Assembly: GCA_030148625.1 (NCBI GenBank)
Contig: JASBTC010000080.1
Coordinates: 1-6,121, forward strand
DNA length: 6,121 bases
Direction of reading: 5' to 3'
Source of the DNA: Sphingobium sp.
GTDB lineage: Bacteria; Pseudomonadota; Alphaproteobacteria; Sphingomonadales; Sphingomonadaceae
Translations under genes and position numbers: made by a program
In this document: positions 1 to 6,089 of the stretch, piece after piece
Numbering within the stretch: position 1 is the stretch's first letter
Layout: each line of letters begins with the position of its first letter
Notes under the pieces: model-generated
What the model was told of the DNA's origin: nothing
Databases searched by the model: none
What the model saw: only the letters and a program-made list of their open reading frames with translations

Positions 1-510
1 GTTGAAATTCAGCGCGACCGTTTCGGCAACGTCTATCGCACCGGACTGCTCGGCATAGCGCCACCGCCTCGCGTGACGGTGGAGGTGAGTCTGATCGAGG
101 CGCCGGGCGTTGCGGTTCGCCAGACCGGCGAGATCGTGCGCATGATGGTCGACGGGATCGGCCAGATCATCACCGGGCGCCGCTCGGTGAAGGAATTGGG
201 TGGTCCGCTGAAGATCGCGCAAGCCTCTGGGGAAATGGCATCTATCGGGCCGGAAACCTTCATCTGGTTCGTCGCGCTGATCTCGATTAATCTGGGATTC
301 ATCAACCTGTTGCCAGTTCCCATGCTGGATGGCGGACATTTGCTCTTCTACGCGATCGAGGCGGTGCGGCGGAAACCCGTCGGTGCGGCGGCCCAGGAAT
401 GGGCATTTCGCTCCGGGATGCTGGCGTTGCTCGCGTTGATGATGTTCGTCACCTTCAACGATTTGTCGTCTTTCGGTGTCTGGGAAAGTCTGTCGCGCTT
501 GATCGGTTGA
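1..510 (+). CDS. rseP: RseP-type site-2 intramembrane zinc metalloprotease, C-terminal part (5' truncated by window)
   Basis: Reading frame 1 is open from the first base to the TGA at 508-510 and gives 169 residues with no start, so the N-terminal HExxH membrane segment and most of the PDZ region lie upstream. Seen here: a PDZ tail (GLLGIAPPPR, about residues 15-24), the conserved KELGGPLKIAQ segment (about 63-73), a hydrophobic segment (about 84-102), then the family signature NLLPVPMLDGGH, whose Asp (fragment residue 110) is a zinc ligand in site-2 proteases. A last hydrophobic helix (about 139-151) precedes the C-terminus. In the family, RseP is an inner-membrane protease that cleaves anti-sigma factors and remnant signal peptides inside the bilayer. 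Its position directly before bamA matches the common proteobacterial order dxr-rseP-bamA-skp. Identity is strong; its local substrates cannot be read from sequence. Confidence 0.95.
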   Translation, partial: VEIQRDRFGNVYRTGLLGIAPPPRVTVEVSLIEAPGVAVRQTGEIVRMMVDGIGQIITGRRSVKELGGPLKIAQASGEMASIGPETFIWFVALISINLGFINLLPVPMLDGGHLLFYAIEAVRRKPVGAAAQEWAFRSGMLALLALMMFVTFNDLSSFGVWESLSRLIG

Positions 511-537
511 CGGTGATCGGGCAGGGCAGTGCGCTGC

Positions 538-590
538 TAGTGGATCGTATCGTTCAAAGGCTCCGCTTTTGATCGAGATCCGATCCACTA
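538..590. repeat. 53-base imperfect palindrome between rseP and bamA, REP/MITE-like
   Basis: TAGTGGATCG at 538-547 is the exact reverse complement of CGATCCACTA at 581-590. Inside it a second stem forms between 550-560 and 566-576 (11 positions, one mismatch and one G-T pair) with loop CTCCG at 561-565. Almost the whole element therefore folds back on itself. Both ends are the dinucleotide TA, which would fit a TA target duplication around 8-bp terminal repeats, although TA is also simply part of the palindrome. No T-run follows on either side, so it is not a textbook intrinsic terminator. It sits 28 bases after the rseP stop and 48 before the bamA ATG. It could be a dispersed repeat, an mRNA-stabilising or processing hairpin, or both. 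That it is repeated in the genome is inference. Confidence 0.6.
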
Positions 591-630
591 AACCATGGTT
601 GAGCCGCCAGCGGGGCGGTGGTTTATTTTC

Positions 631-638
631 AGGGTAGG
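631..638 (+). promoter_or_regulatory. Probable ribosome binding site favouring the ATG start of bamA
   Basis: The purine stretch AGGGTAGG lies directly before the ATG at 639. AGGG (631-634) is four bases from the start codon, which is close but usable. The alternative in-frame GTG at 618 has only AGCGGGG (609-615) before it and would add seven residues (VVYFQGR, the first read as Met) to the signal peptide. The ATG is preferred. Confidence 0.4.
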
Positions 639-3320
639 ATGGGCGTGAAGGCGAAAAACAGCATCGGCTTCGGCAGACGAAACATGGCAGTGCTGCTCGT
701 TGGCACCATGCTCGCTGGCCAGGCGTTTCCCGCCCTTGCGCAGACTGCGCCGGCGGCCCCGGCTCAAACGCCAGCACCGGCACCGACCGCGCCGAGTTCC
801 GGCACGATTCGCGCGGTGAACGTGGTGGGATCGCAGCGGCTGGAGCCGGATACGGTGCGGTCGTATACTGCGTTGCGCCCGGGCGGCACCTATACGCGCG
901 AAAGCGTCGACCAGGCGTTGAAGGACCTGTTTGCGACCGAATTGTTCGCCGACGTCCAGATCCGTGACGACAATGGCACGCTGACGATCGAAGTCCGCGA
1001 GAATCCGGTGATCAACCGCATCATCCTGGAGGGCAACAAGCGGATCAAGGAAGACAAGATCCGCCCCGAGATCCGTCTCGCGCCGCGCCAGATCTTCACC
1101 CGCTCCAAGGCACGCGCGGACGTCGCGCGCATCATCGAGCTCTATCGTCGCCAGGGCCGCTTTGCCGCGACGGTCGAGCCCAAGATGGTCCAGCTCGACC
1201 AGAATCGCGTCGACATCGTCTTCGAGGTGGTCGAGGGGCCGCGCTCCAAGGTCCGCCAGATCAACATCCTCGGCAACGAGAAATTCTCGGACGGCGATCT
1301 GCGCTCGCAGATGGCGACCAAGCAGTCGCGTCTGTTCCGCATCTTCAGCTCGCGCGACAGCTATGATCCCGATCGGCTGGCCTATGACCAGCAGAAGCTG
1401 CGCCAATTCTACCTGACTGAAGGCTATGCCGATTTCCGTGTGATCTCGGCGGTGGCCGAACTGACCCCCGACAAGCGCGATTTCATCATCACCTATGTCG
1501 TCGAGGAAGGCGATCGCTACAAATTCGGCGATGTCGCCGTCGAGAGCGAATTGCGCGATTTCGACACCAGCACCGTCAATCGCCTGGTCACGATCAAGAA
1601 GGGCGACTGGTACAACGCCAAGCGTGTCGAGGACACGGTCGACGGCATCACCGAGACCGCCGGCCTGTTCGGCTATGCCTTTGCCGATGTCAGCCCGAAT
1701 TTCCGGCGCAACGGCGAAGACAAGACGATGTCGCTGACCTTCCGCATCGCCAACGCGCCGCGCGTCTATGTCGAGCGCGTCGAGATCAACGGCAACACCC
1801 AGACCCAGGACAAGGTGATCCGCCGCGAGATGCGTCTGGCGGAGGGCGATGCGTTCAACAGCTTCCAGGTCAAGCGCTCGCAGGACCGGATCAACTCGCT
1901 CGGCTTCTTCCAGGAGAATCTGGAGATCGAACAGAAGCCGGGTTCCGGACCCGACAAGATCATCCTGGAAACCAACGTCCAGGAAAAATCGACCGGTGAG
2001 CTCCAGCTCTCCGCGGGTTTTTCGAGCCTTGAGCGCTTCATCGTCAATGCGTCGATCACGCAGCGCAATTTCCGCGGCAAGGGGCAGTTGCTGCGCACGA
2101 GCGTCAATTATTCGAGCTATTCCAAGTCGGTCGAAATGGGCTTTACCGAGCCCTATCTGTTCGATCGCAACATCGCGCTGGGCGGCGATATCTTCCGGCG
2201 CGACTATAACTCGTTCAACTATCTCGGCAGCGAGCGCAACACGACCTATCAGCAGGTCTCGACCGGCTTCTCGATCCGTGCGGGCGTGCCGCTCACCGAA
2301 TTCTGGCAGGCACAGGTCCGCTATTCGCTGGTCCATGACGATGTCACGCTCAACAAGAACACCTTCTTCAACAACGGCGTCTGCGAGCCGCTGCTTGCCG
2401 GCCGTTATCTGTGCGATGCGATCGGCACGCGCCTGACCAGTTCGGTCGGCTATACGCTGGCGTTCGACAACACCAACAACCGGCTGCGCCCGTCGGCCGG
2501 CAACCGGCTGAGCATCAGCCAGGATTTCGCGGGCCTGGGCGGCGACGTGAAATATCTCCGGACTGTGGCCAATGCCTCCAAATATTGGAAGGTCCTGGGT
2601 AATTTCGTCTTCTCGCTGAGCTTCGAGGGTGGTCATATCATCCCGCTTGAGAATCAGCGGATCGACAGTGCCGGCAACCCGATCGAGAAGGTCCGCCTCA
2701 CCGACCGCTTCTTCCTGGGCGAACCGCAGATCCGTGGCTTCGACATTCGCGGCGTCGGCCCGCGTGTACAGCGCCTCCAATATGATTCCACGACGGGACA
2801 GCTCAACGCCGCGAAGAACTCGATCGTCGACGACGCGCTCGGTGGCAGGACCTATTATATGGGTCGGGCCGAACTCGAGATTCCTCTGGGATCTGGCGCG
2901 CGCGAAATGGGCCTGCGTCCATCCATCTTCCTCGATGTCGGTTCGGTTTTCGGCGTTCGTAAGCCGAAGCTGACGACGCTTGCCGACTTCCCGGTTGGGA
3001 CCGACGGCAAACCGACCTCGCTCGTCATTCCCATTCTCAACTCAAGCGGTGGTCAGCAGTGCGTCGACGCTACCAGCAGTGCGCTTACGCCAAAGCCCTC
3101 GGGTGGTTGTCCGACTGGCACTTCGCTTTACGGCAACACCATCGCTCCCTTCGAGGAACAATTCCTGGGTAATTCGCCCAAGCCACGCGTTTCTGTCGGC
3201 TTCGGCGTGAACTGGAACTCGCCCTTCGGCCCGTTCCGTATCGACGTCGCGCGCGCACTCATCAAGGAGCGCGGCGACGACACCAAATTGTTTACTTTCA
3301 ACGTAGGAACCCAATTCTGA
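639..3320 (+). CDS. bamA: Outer-membrane protein assembly factor BamA (Omp85 family)
   Basis: BamA is the central insertase of the BAM complex; it folds beta-barrel proteins into the outer membrane. From the ATG at 639 the product is 893 residues, longer than the roughly 810 of E. coli. Seen: a signal peptide with basic n-region, cleavage likely after ALA (residue 34); an Ala/Pro-rich linker (35-54); five POTRA domains at about 55-121, 122-201, 202-287, 291-372 and 373-448; and a 16-strand-type barrel from about 452. The loop-6 motif is present as QIRGFDIRGVGPR (IRGF at 698-701, matching VRGF in E. coli), and the protein ends in Phe after FTFNVGTQ, a normal barrel C-terminal signal. Only four cysteines occur, in two pairs (C582/C592 and C808/C824), both probably in surface loops. 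A roughly 70-residue insertion (about 776-848) lies before the last three strands. The gene follows rseP and its TGA overlaps the skp start. GTG at 618 is a less likely start. Confidence 0.97.
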   Translation: MGVKAKNSIGFGRRNMAVLLVGTMLAGQAFPALAQTAPAAPAQTPAPAPTAPSSGTIRAVNVVGSQRLEPDTVRSYTALRPGGTYTRESVDQALKDLFATELFADVQIRDDNGTLTIEVRENPVINRIILEGNKRIKEDKIRPEIRLAPRQIFTRSKARADVARIIELYRRQGRFAATVEPKMVQLDQNRVDIVFEVVEGPRSKVRQINILGNEKFSDGDLRSQMATKQSRLFRIFSSRDSYDPDRLAYDQQKLRQFYLTEGYADFRVISAVAELTPDKRDFIITYVVEEGDRYKFGDVAVESELRDFDTSTVNRLVTIKKGDWYNAKRVEDTVDGITETAGLFGYAFADVSPNFRRNGEDKTMSLTFRIANAPRVYVERVEINGNTQTQDKVIRREMRLAEGDAFNSFQVKRSQDRINSLGFFQENLEIEQKPGSGPDKIILETNVQEKSTGELQLSAGFSSLERFIVNASITQRNFRGKGQLLRTSVNYSSYSKSVEMGFTEPYLFDRNIALGGDIFRRDYNSFNYLGSERNTTYQQVSTGFSIRAGVPLTEFWQAQVRYSLVHDDVTLNKNTFFNNGVCEPLLAGRYLCDAIGTRLTSSVGYTLAFDNTNNRLRPSAGNRLSISQDFAGLGGDVKYLRTVANASKYWKVLGNFVFSLSFEGGHIIPLENQRIDSAGNPIEKVRLTDRFFLGEPQIRGFDIRGVGPRVQRLQYDSTTGQLNAAKNSIVDDALGGRTYYMGRAELEIPLGSGAREMGLRPSIFLDVGSVFGVRKPKLTTLADFPVGTDGKPTSLVIPILNSSGGQQCVDATSSALTPKPSGGCPTGTSLYGNTIAPFEEQFLGNSPKPRVSVGFGVNWNSPFGPFRIDVARALIKERGDDTKLFTFNVGTQF

Positions 3321-3904
3321 TGATCAAATATTCCAAGAAGGCGCTGCTCGCAGCCTGCGGCCTGGCCTTTGCTACCCCCGCGCTTGCCCAGAAGGCGCCG
3401 CCCGCCGTCGTGGTAATCATCAACAACGAGCGCGTGTTCAGCGAATGCAATGCGTGCAAGACCGCGAACACGCAGCTGCAGCAGCAGCTCCAGGCGCTCC
3501 AGGCGCGCGCGCAGCAGCTTGGGCAGCCGCTTCAGACCGAAGCCGACGCCATTCGCACCGCCGCCGGCGGCAAGGAGCCCGACGCCGCACTGAAGGCGCG
3601 GATCACGGCGCTGCAGACCAAGCAGACCGCCGCGCAGCAGGAGCTCGGCAACAGCGAGCAGACCATCCAGCGCAACCGCGCCTATGTCGTGCAGCAGATC
3701 AGCACCGCGCTCAATCCGATCATCCAGAAAGTGATGACCGCACGTGGCGCGAACCTGGCGCTCGACGTGCAGGCGACGCTGGCGATCGGGCCTGGTGTTG
3801 ACGTCACCACCGACGTGCTGACGCAGCTCAATGCCGCGCTGCCGACGATCAACGTCACCGCACCGCCGCCGCCCGCACAGCCTCAGCCCCAGCCGGGTCG
3901 TTGA
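3320..3904 (+). CDS. skp: Skp/OmpH-family periplasmic chaperone
   Basis: Skp-type chaperones are trimeric, jellyfish-shaped periplasmic proteins that hold unfolded outer-membrane proteins for delivery to BamA. The product is 194 residues, longer than the usual 160 or so. Seen: a signal peptide with Lys 3, 6 and 7 and cleavage probably after PALA (residue 23); a beta segment [12 protein letters not shown] (29-40); a Gln/Ala-rich helical region with coiled-coil character (about 47-140); and a C-terminal strand region [12 protein letters not shown] with [11 protein letters not shown], matching the end of the family body. A Pro/Gln tail (about 180-194) closes the protein. Odd: a CxxC motif, C43-N-A-C46, at the first turn into the coiled coil. 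The ATG shares one base with the bamA stop, and AGGAA (3305-3309) inside bamA is a good ribosome binding site, so translation is probably coupled. Sequence conservation in this family is low; context and architecture carry the call. Confidence 0.9.
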   Translation: MIKYSKKALLAACGLAFATPALAQKAPPAVVVIINNERVFSECNACKTANTQLQQQLQALQARAQQLGQPLQTEADAIRTAAGGKEPDAALKARITALQTKQTAAQQELGNSEQTIQRNRAYVVQQISTALNPIIQKVMTARGANLALDVQATLAIGPGVDVTTDVLTQLNAALPTINVTAPPPPAQPQPQPGR

Positions 3905-3914
3905 TCCAGGCTCG

Positions 3915-4397
3915 ATGAGCGAGGACGCAACGCAAAAGCCTGCCATCGGCCCGCTGGATGTCCGGCGGGTCATGGCGGCGCTGCCGCATCGTTATCCGTT
4001 GTTGCTGGTCGACCGCGTCGAGGAGATCATCCCCGACCGGTCGATCCGCGCGATCAAGGCGGTGACGATCAACGAGCAGTTCTTCCAGGGCCATTTCCCC
4101 GGCCGCCCGATCATGCCCGGCGTACTGATCGTCGAGGCGATGGCGCAAGCCGCGGGCGTGCTCGCGGTGGAGTCGCTCGATCTCGCCGGCTCGGGCAAGC
4201 TCGTCTATTTCATGACGATCGACGAAGTGAAGTTCCGCACGCCCGTCGAACCCGGCATCCTGCTGACGCTCGAAGTCGAGTTCGTCCAGAGGCGTTCGGC
4301 GGTGTGCAAATTCGCAGGACGTGCGTTGATCGGCGACAAGCTGGCGGCACAGGCCAATTTCACTGCGATGATCGCGGATCCGCCGGCTGACGCCTGA
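3915..4397 (+). CDS. fabZ: 3-hydroxyacyl-[acyl-carrier-protein] dehydratase FabZ
   Basis: FabZ removes water from 3-hydroxyacyl-ACP to give trans-2-enoyl-ACP in cytosolic type II fatty-acid synthesis. The product is 160 residues, of normal length, with a single hot-dog domain. Seen: the opening motif [13 protein letters not shown] (23-35), the active-site strand and helix [21 protein letters not shown] (58-78, catalytic His60 and Glu74, the 14-residue spacing of the E. coli pair), and the later [10 protein letters not shown] segment that positions the substrate tunnel. ATG 3915 is chosen because the protein then begins with a short tail before [10 protein letters not shown], as in relatives; an upstream in-frame ATG at 3831 lies inside skp and adds a low-complexity stretch. 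The gap after skp is 10 bases with a weak AGG (3908-3910), so it is probably in the same transcript. In enterobacteria lpxD stands between skp and fabZ and lpxA follows fabZ; neither is here. Confidence 0.96.
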   Translation: MSEDATQKPAIGPLDVRRVMAALPHRYPLLLVDRVEEIIPDRSIRAIKAVTINEQFFQGHFPGRPIMPGVLIVEAMAQAAGVLAVESLDLAGSGKLVYFMTIDEVKFRTPVEPGILLTLEVEFVQRRSAVCKFAGRALIGDKLAAQANFTAMIADPPADA

Positions 4398-4507
4398 TAC
4401 ACCGCGGCCCAATTCACGCTTTGGTTGAAACATCGGCGATTCTGCCCTAAGGGCGCGCCTTCGCATCCCCCGGCTGGTCGGTAACCAGCCAATTTCGGAG
4501 CATAGAC
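4398..4507 (+). promoter_or_regulatory. Leader region of rpmE with a stem-loop before the ribosome binding site
   Basis: This 110-base gap is the largest non-coding stretch inside the operon-like run after fabZ and probably holds the rpmE promoter. TTGAAA at 4425-4430 is a possible -35 box, but the bases 16-17 further on (CTAAGG) are a poor -10, so I do not assign one firmly. GCCCTAAGGGC (4444-4454) is a short palindrome. GGCTGGT (4472-4478) and ACCAGCC (4484-4490) form a perfect 7-bp stem with loop CGGTA, ending six bases before the GGAG ribosome binding site (4497-4500). Only three T follow the stem, so a terminator is unlikely. Ribosomal proteins often control their own synthesis through such leaders, and L31 leaders are described in other phyla; that this one does so is inference. 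Confidence 0.4.
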
Positions 4508-4738
4508 GTGAAGAAGAATATCCACCCCGACTATCACATGATCAATGTGCAGATGACTGACGGCACCGTGTTCCAGACCCGCACCACGTGGGGCAAGGAA
4601 GGCGACACGATGCAGCTCGACATCGATCCGCTGGCTCACCCGGCCTGGACGGGCGGCCGCGGCCAGATGCTCGACACCGGCGGTCAGGTGGCGCGCTTCA
4701 ACAAGCGCTTCGGTGGCCTCTCGCTCGCCAAGAAGTGA
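4508..4738 (+). CDS. rpmE: 50S ribosomal protein L31 (bL31), zinc-free form
   Basis: bL31 bridges the central protuberance of the large subunit and the head of the small subunit. The product is 76 residues. Seen: the family N-terminus [10 protein letters not shown], the [13 protein letters not shown] segment typical of alphaproteobacterial L31, HPAWTGG, and the conserved end [13 protein letters not shown]. There is no cysteine at all, so the zinc-binding CxxC pairs of E. coli L31 are absent and the protein belongs to the cysteine-less type. The start is GTG at 4508, supported by GGAG at 4497-4500 with a seven-base spacer and by the exact match of the N-terminus to the family; no in-frame ATG lies nearby upstream. 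The stop is five bases before the next gene. Confidence 0.97.
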   Translation: MKKNIHPDYHMINVQMTDGTVFQTRTTWGKEGDTMQLDIDPLAHPAWTGGRGQMLDTGGQVARFNKRFGGLSLAKK

Positions 4739-4743
4739 TCGGG

Positions 4744-6051
4744 ATGCGCGGCCAGCTGATTTCGGCCGCGCTCCGTATCTCATGCGCGCTCGCGCTCGTT
4801 GCCCCTGCGGCAGCGGGCGCGCAGTCGCGTGCGCCGGCGGATCGTACCATCGCCGCGCTGCGCGGAATGCCGGCCTGGAAACAGGCATTGGCGACGCTCG
4901 ATCGCGATCATGATCGTTTCGTCGAAGAACTTGTCGAACTCACCCAGATTCCGGCGCCGCCCTTCGGCGAGGCCAAGCGCGGTGCCGCGGTGCGTGAGAA
5001 ATTCACGGCGCTGGGCCTGACCGATATCGAAACCGACACGGTCGGCAACGTCATTGCGGTGCGGCGGGGCACAGGTCCTGCCGGCGGCAAGGTCGTGGTG
5101 ATCTCCGCGCATCTCGATACCGTCTTCCCCGAAGGCACCGATGTGACGGTGAAGCGCGAGGGTACCAGGCTCTCCGCCCCGGGGATCAGCGACGATACGC
5201 GCGGGCTCGCTGCACTGCTGGCCTATGTGCGCGCGCTCGATGCCGCGAAGGTGAAGACCCGTCACGACATCGTCTTCCTGGCGTCGGTGGGCGAGGAGGG
5301 GCAGGGCGATTTGCGCGGCGTCCGCCACTTCTTCACGCAGGGGTCCTATAAAGGGCGCGCTTCCGCCTTTTTCTCGATCGACGGCATCAATCCTGCCCGC
5401 GTCGTCAACGCGGCAGTGGGGTCCAAGCGTTATCGTGTGACGTTCAAGGGCCCCGGCGGTCACAGCTTCGGCGCCTTTGGTCTGGTCAATCCGATGGCCG
5501 CGATGGCGAAGGCGGTGACCGAGCTGTACGAGATTGTGCCGCCGACCACGCCCAAGACCACCTATGCCGCTGCGGTCACGGGTGGAGGCACGTCGGTCAA
5601 TTCGATTCCCGACTCGGTGTTCATGGAGTTCGACATGCGCTCCGAAAGCGCCGCCGAGCTCGATGCGTTGGAGAAGAGGCTGCTCGCGATCATCGACAAG
5701 TCGGTGGCGGGCGAGAATGCGGCGCGCTCGACGCGCGAAGGACCGGTGCACGCCGACAAGAAGCAGATCGGCGATCGCCCTGCCGGCAACACGCCAGCCG
5801 ACACCCCGATCGTGACGCTGACGGCAGCCGCCATCCGGTCGCAAGGCTATACCCCCGAATTCAACGCGTCCTCGACCGACGCCAATATCCCGATCAGCCT
5901 GGGCATTCCCGCAATCACCATCGGCTCGGGCGGAAAGGGCGGCCGTGCGCACGCCCCGGACGAATATGTCGATGTCGAAAAGGGCGAGAGCGTCAAAGGC
6001 CTCGCCGTGGGACTGCTCGCGCTGATGGCGGTTGCAGAGGCGCAACGCTGA
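4744..6051 (+). CDS. Exported M20/M25/M40-family metallopeptidase
   Basis: The product is 435 residues. It starts with a signal peptide (hydrophobic core about 5-24, cleavage probably after AGA, residue 26), so the enzyme should act in the periplasm or outside. Zinc-site motifs of the M20 clan are complete: SAHLDT (His123, Asp125), GISDDTRG (Asp150), VGEEGQG (Glu184 as general base, Glu185 as ligand), SIDG (Asp213) and the final AHAPDEY (His403). The inserted dimerisation domain spans about 222-335 and includes GPGGHSFGAFG with His240. This is the two-zinc aminopeptidase or carboxypeptidase architecture, closest in look to PepT-like members; the substrate (peptide, dipeptide or acylated amino acid) cannot be told. 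ATG 4744 is chosen because it gives the signal peptide and lies five bases after the rpmE stop; the open frame runs back to 4588 inside rpmE but that part is not plausible protein. The ribosome binding site is weak, suggesting translational coupling to rpmE. Confidence 0.9.
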   Translation: MRGQLISAALRISCALALVAPAAAGAQSRAPADRTIAALRGMPAWKQALATLDRDHDRFVEELVELTQIPAPPFGEAKRGAAVREKFTALGLTDIETDTVGNVIAVRRGTGPAGGKVVVISAHLDTVFPEGTDVTVKREGTRLSAPGISDDTRGLAALLAYVRALDAAKVKTRHDIVFLASVGEEGQGDLRGVRHFFTQGSYKGRASAFFSIDGINPARVVNAAVGSKRYRVTFKGPGGHSFGAFGLVNPMAAMAKAVTELYEIVPPTTPKTTYAAAVTGGGTSVNSIPDSVFMEFDMRSESAAELDALEKRLLAIIDKSVAGENAARSTREGPVHADKKQIGDRPAGNTPADTPIVTLTAAAIRSQGYTPEFNASSTDANIPISLGIPAITIGSGGKGGRAHAPDEYVDVEKGESVKGLAVGLLALMAVAEAQR

Positions 6052-6065
6052 ACCTGATCTGCCCG

Positions 6066-6089
6066 TCGCTCCGGCTCTGACCGGAGCGA
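6066..6089 (+). terminator. Strong hairpin after the M20 peptidase, possible transcription end
   Basis: TCGCTCCGG (6066-6074) pairs perfectly with CCGGAGCGA (6081-6089) around a six-base loop CTCTGA. It begins 15 bases after the peptidase stop. No T-run follows on either strand, so it is not a canonical intrinsic terminator. It may still mark the 3' end of the transcript as a stabilising hairpin. The remaining bases to 6121 show no recognisable gene start. Confidence 0.4.

Noticed and set aside
618..638. Codons for VYFQG, resembling part of a viral protease site used in expression tags
   Set aside because: Chance match of five residues, lacking the rest of the site, and probably not translated because the bamA start is at 639.
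588..2780. A 730-codon open frame on the minus strand opposite bamA
   Set aside because: It mirrors bamA codon structure in a GC-rich genome; its translation is rich in Asp, Arg, Ala and Leu, lacks recognisable motifs, and bamA on the + strand is certain.
3347..3358. Lipobox-like LAAC (residues 10-13) in the Skp-like signal peptide
   Set aside because: Only five residues separate the Lys pair from this Cys, too short a hydrophobic core for a lipoprotein signal, and a good type I cleavage site follows at PALA. A lipoprotein form is not fully excluded.
3488..3505. Tandem nine-base repeat CTCCAGGCG x2 in skp
   Set aside because: It encodes two Leu-Gln-Ala steps of the coiled coil and is in frame, an ordinary outcome of repetitive helix sequence.
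3831..3914. Upstream extension of fabZ inside skp
   Set aside because: The 28 added residues are Arg/Pro/Ser-rich out-of-frame skp sequence and do not match the FabZ family N-terminus.
3128..3973. A 281-codon open frame on the minus strand spanning the end of bamA, skp and the start of fabZ
   Set aside because: It crosses three real genes, has no recognisable domain and is explained by low stop frequency in GC-rich DNA.
4588..4743. Upstream extension of the M20 peptidase frame through rpmE
   Set aside because: It would bury the signal peptide and consists of out-of-frame rpmE codons.
4780..6045. A 421-codon open frame on the minus strand opposite the M20 peptidase
   Set aside because: Same codon-bias shadow effect; no motif, rich in Arg and His, and the + strand gene has a full set of catalytic residues.
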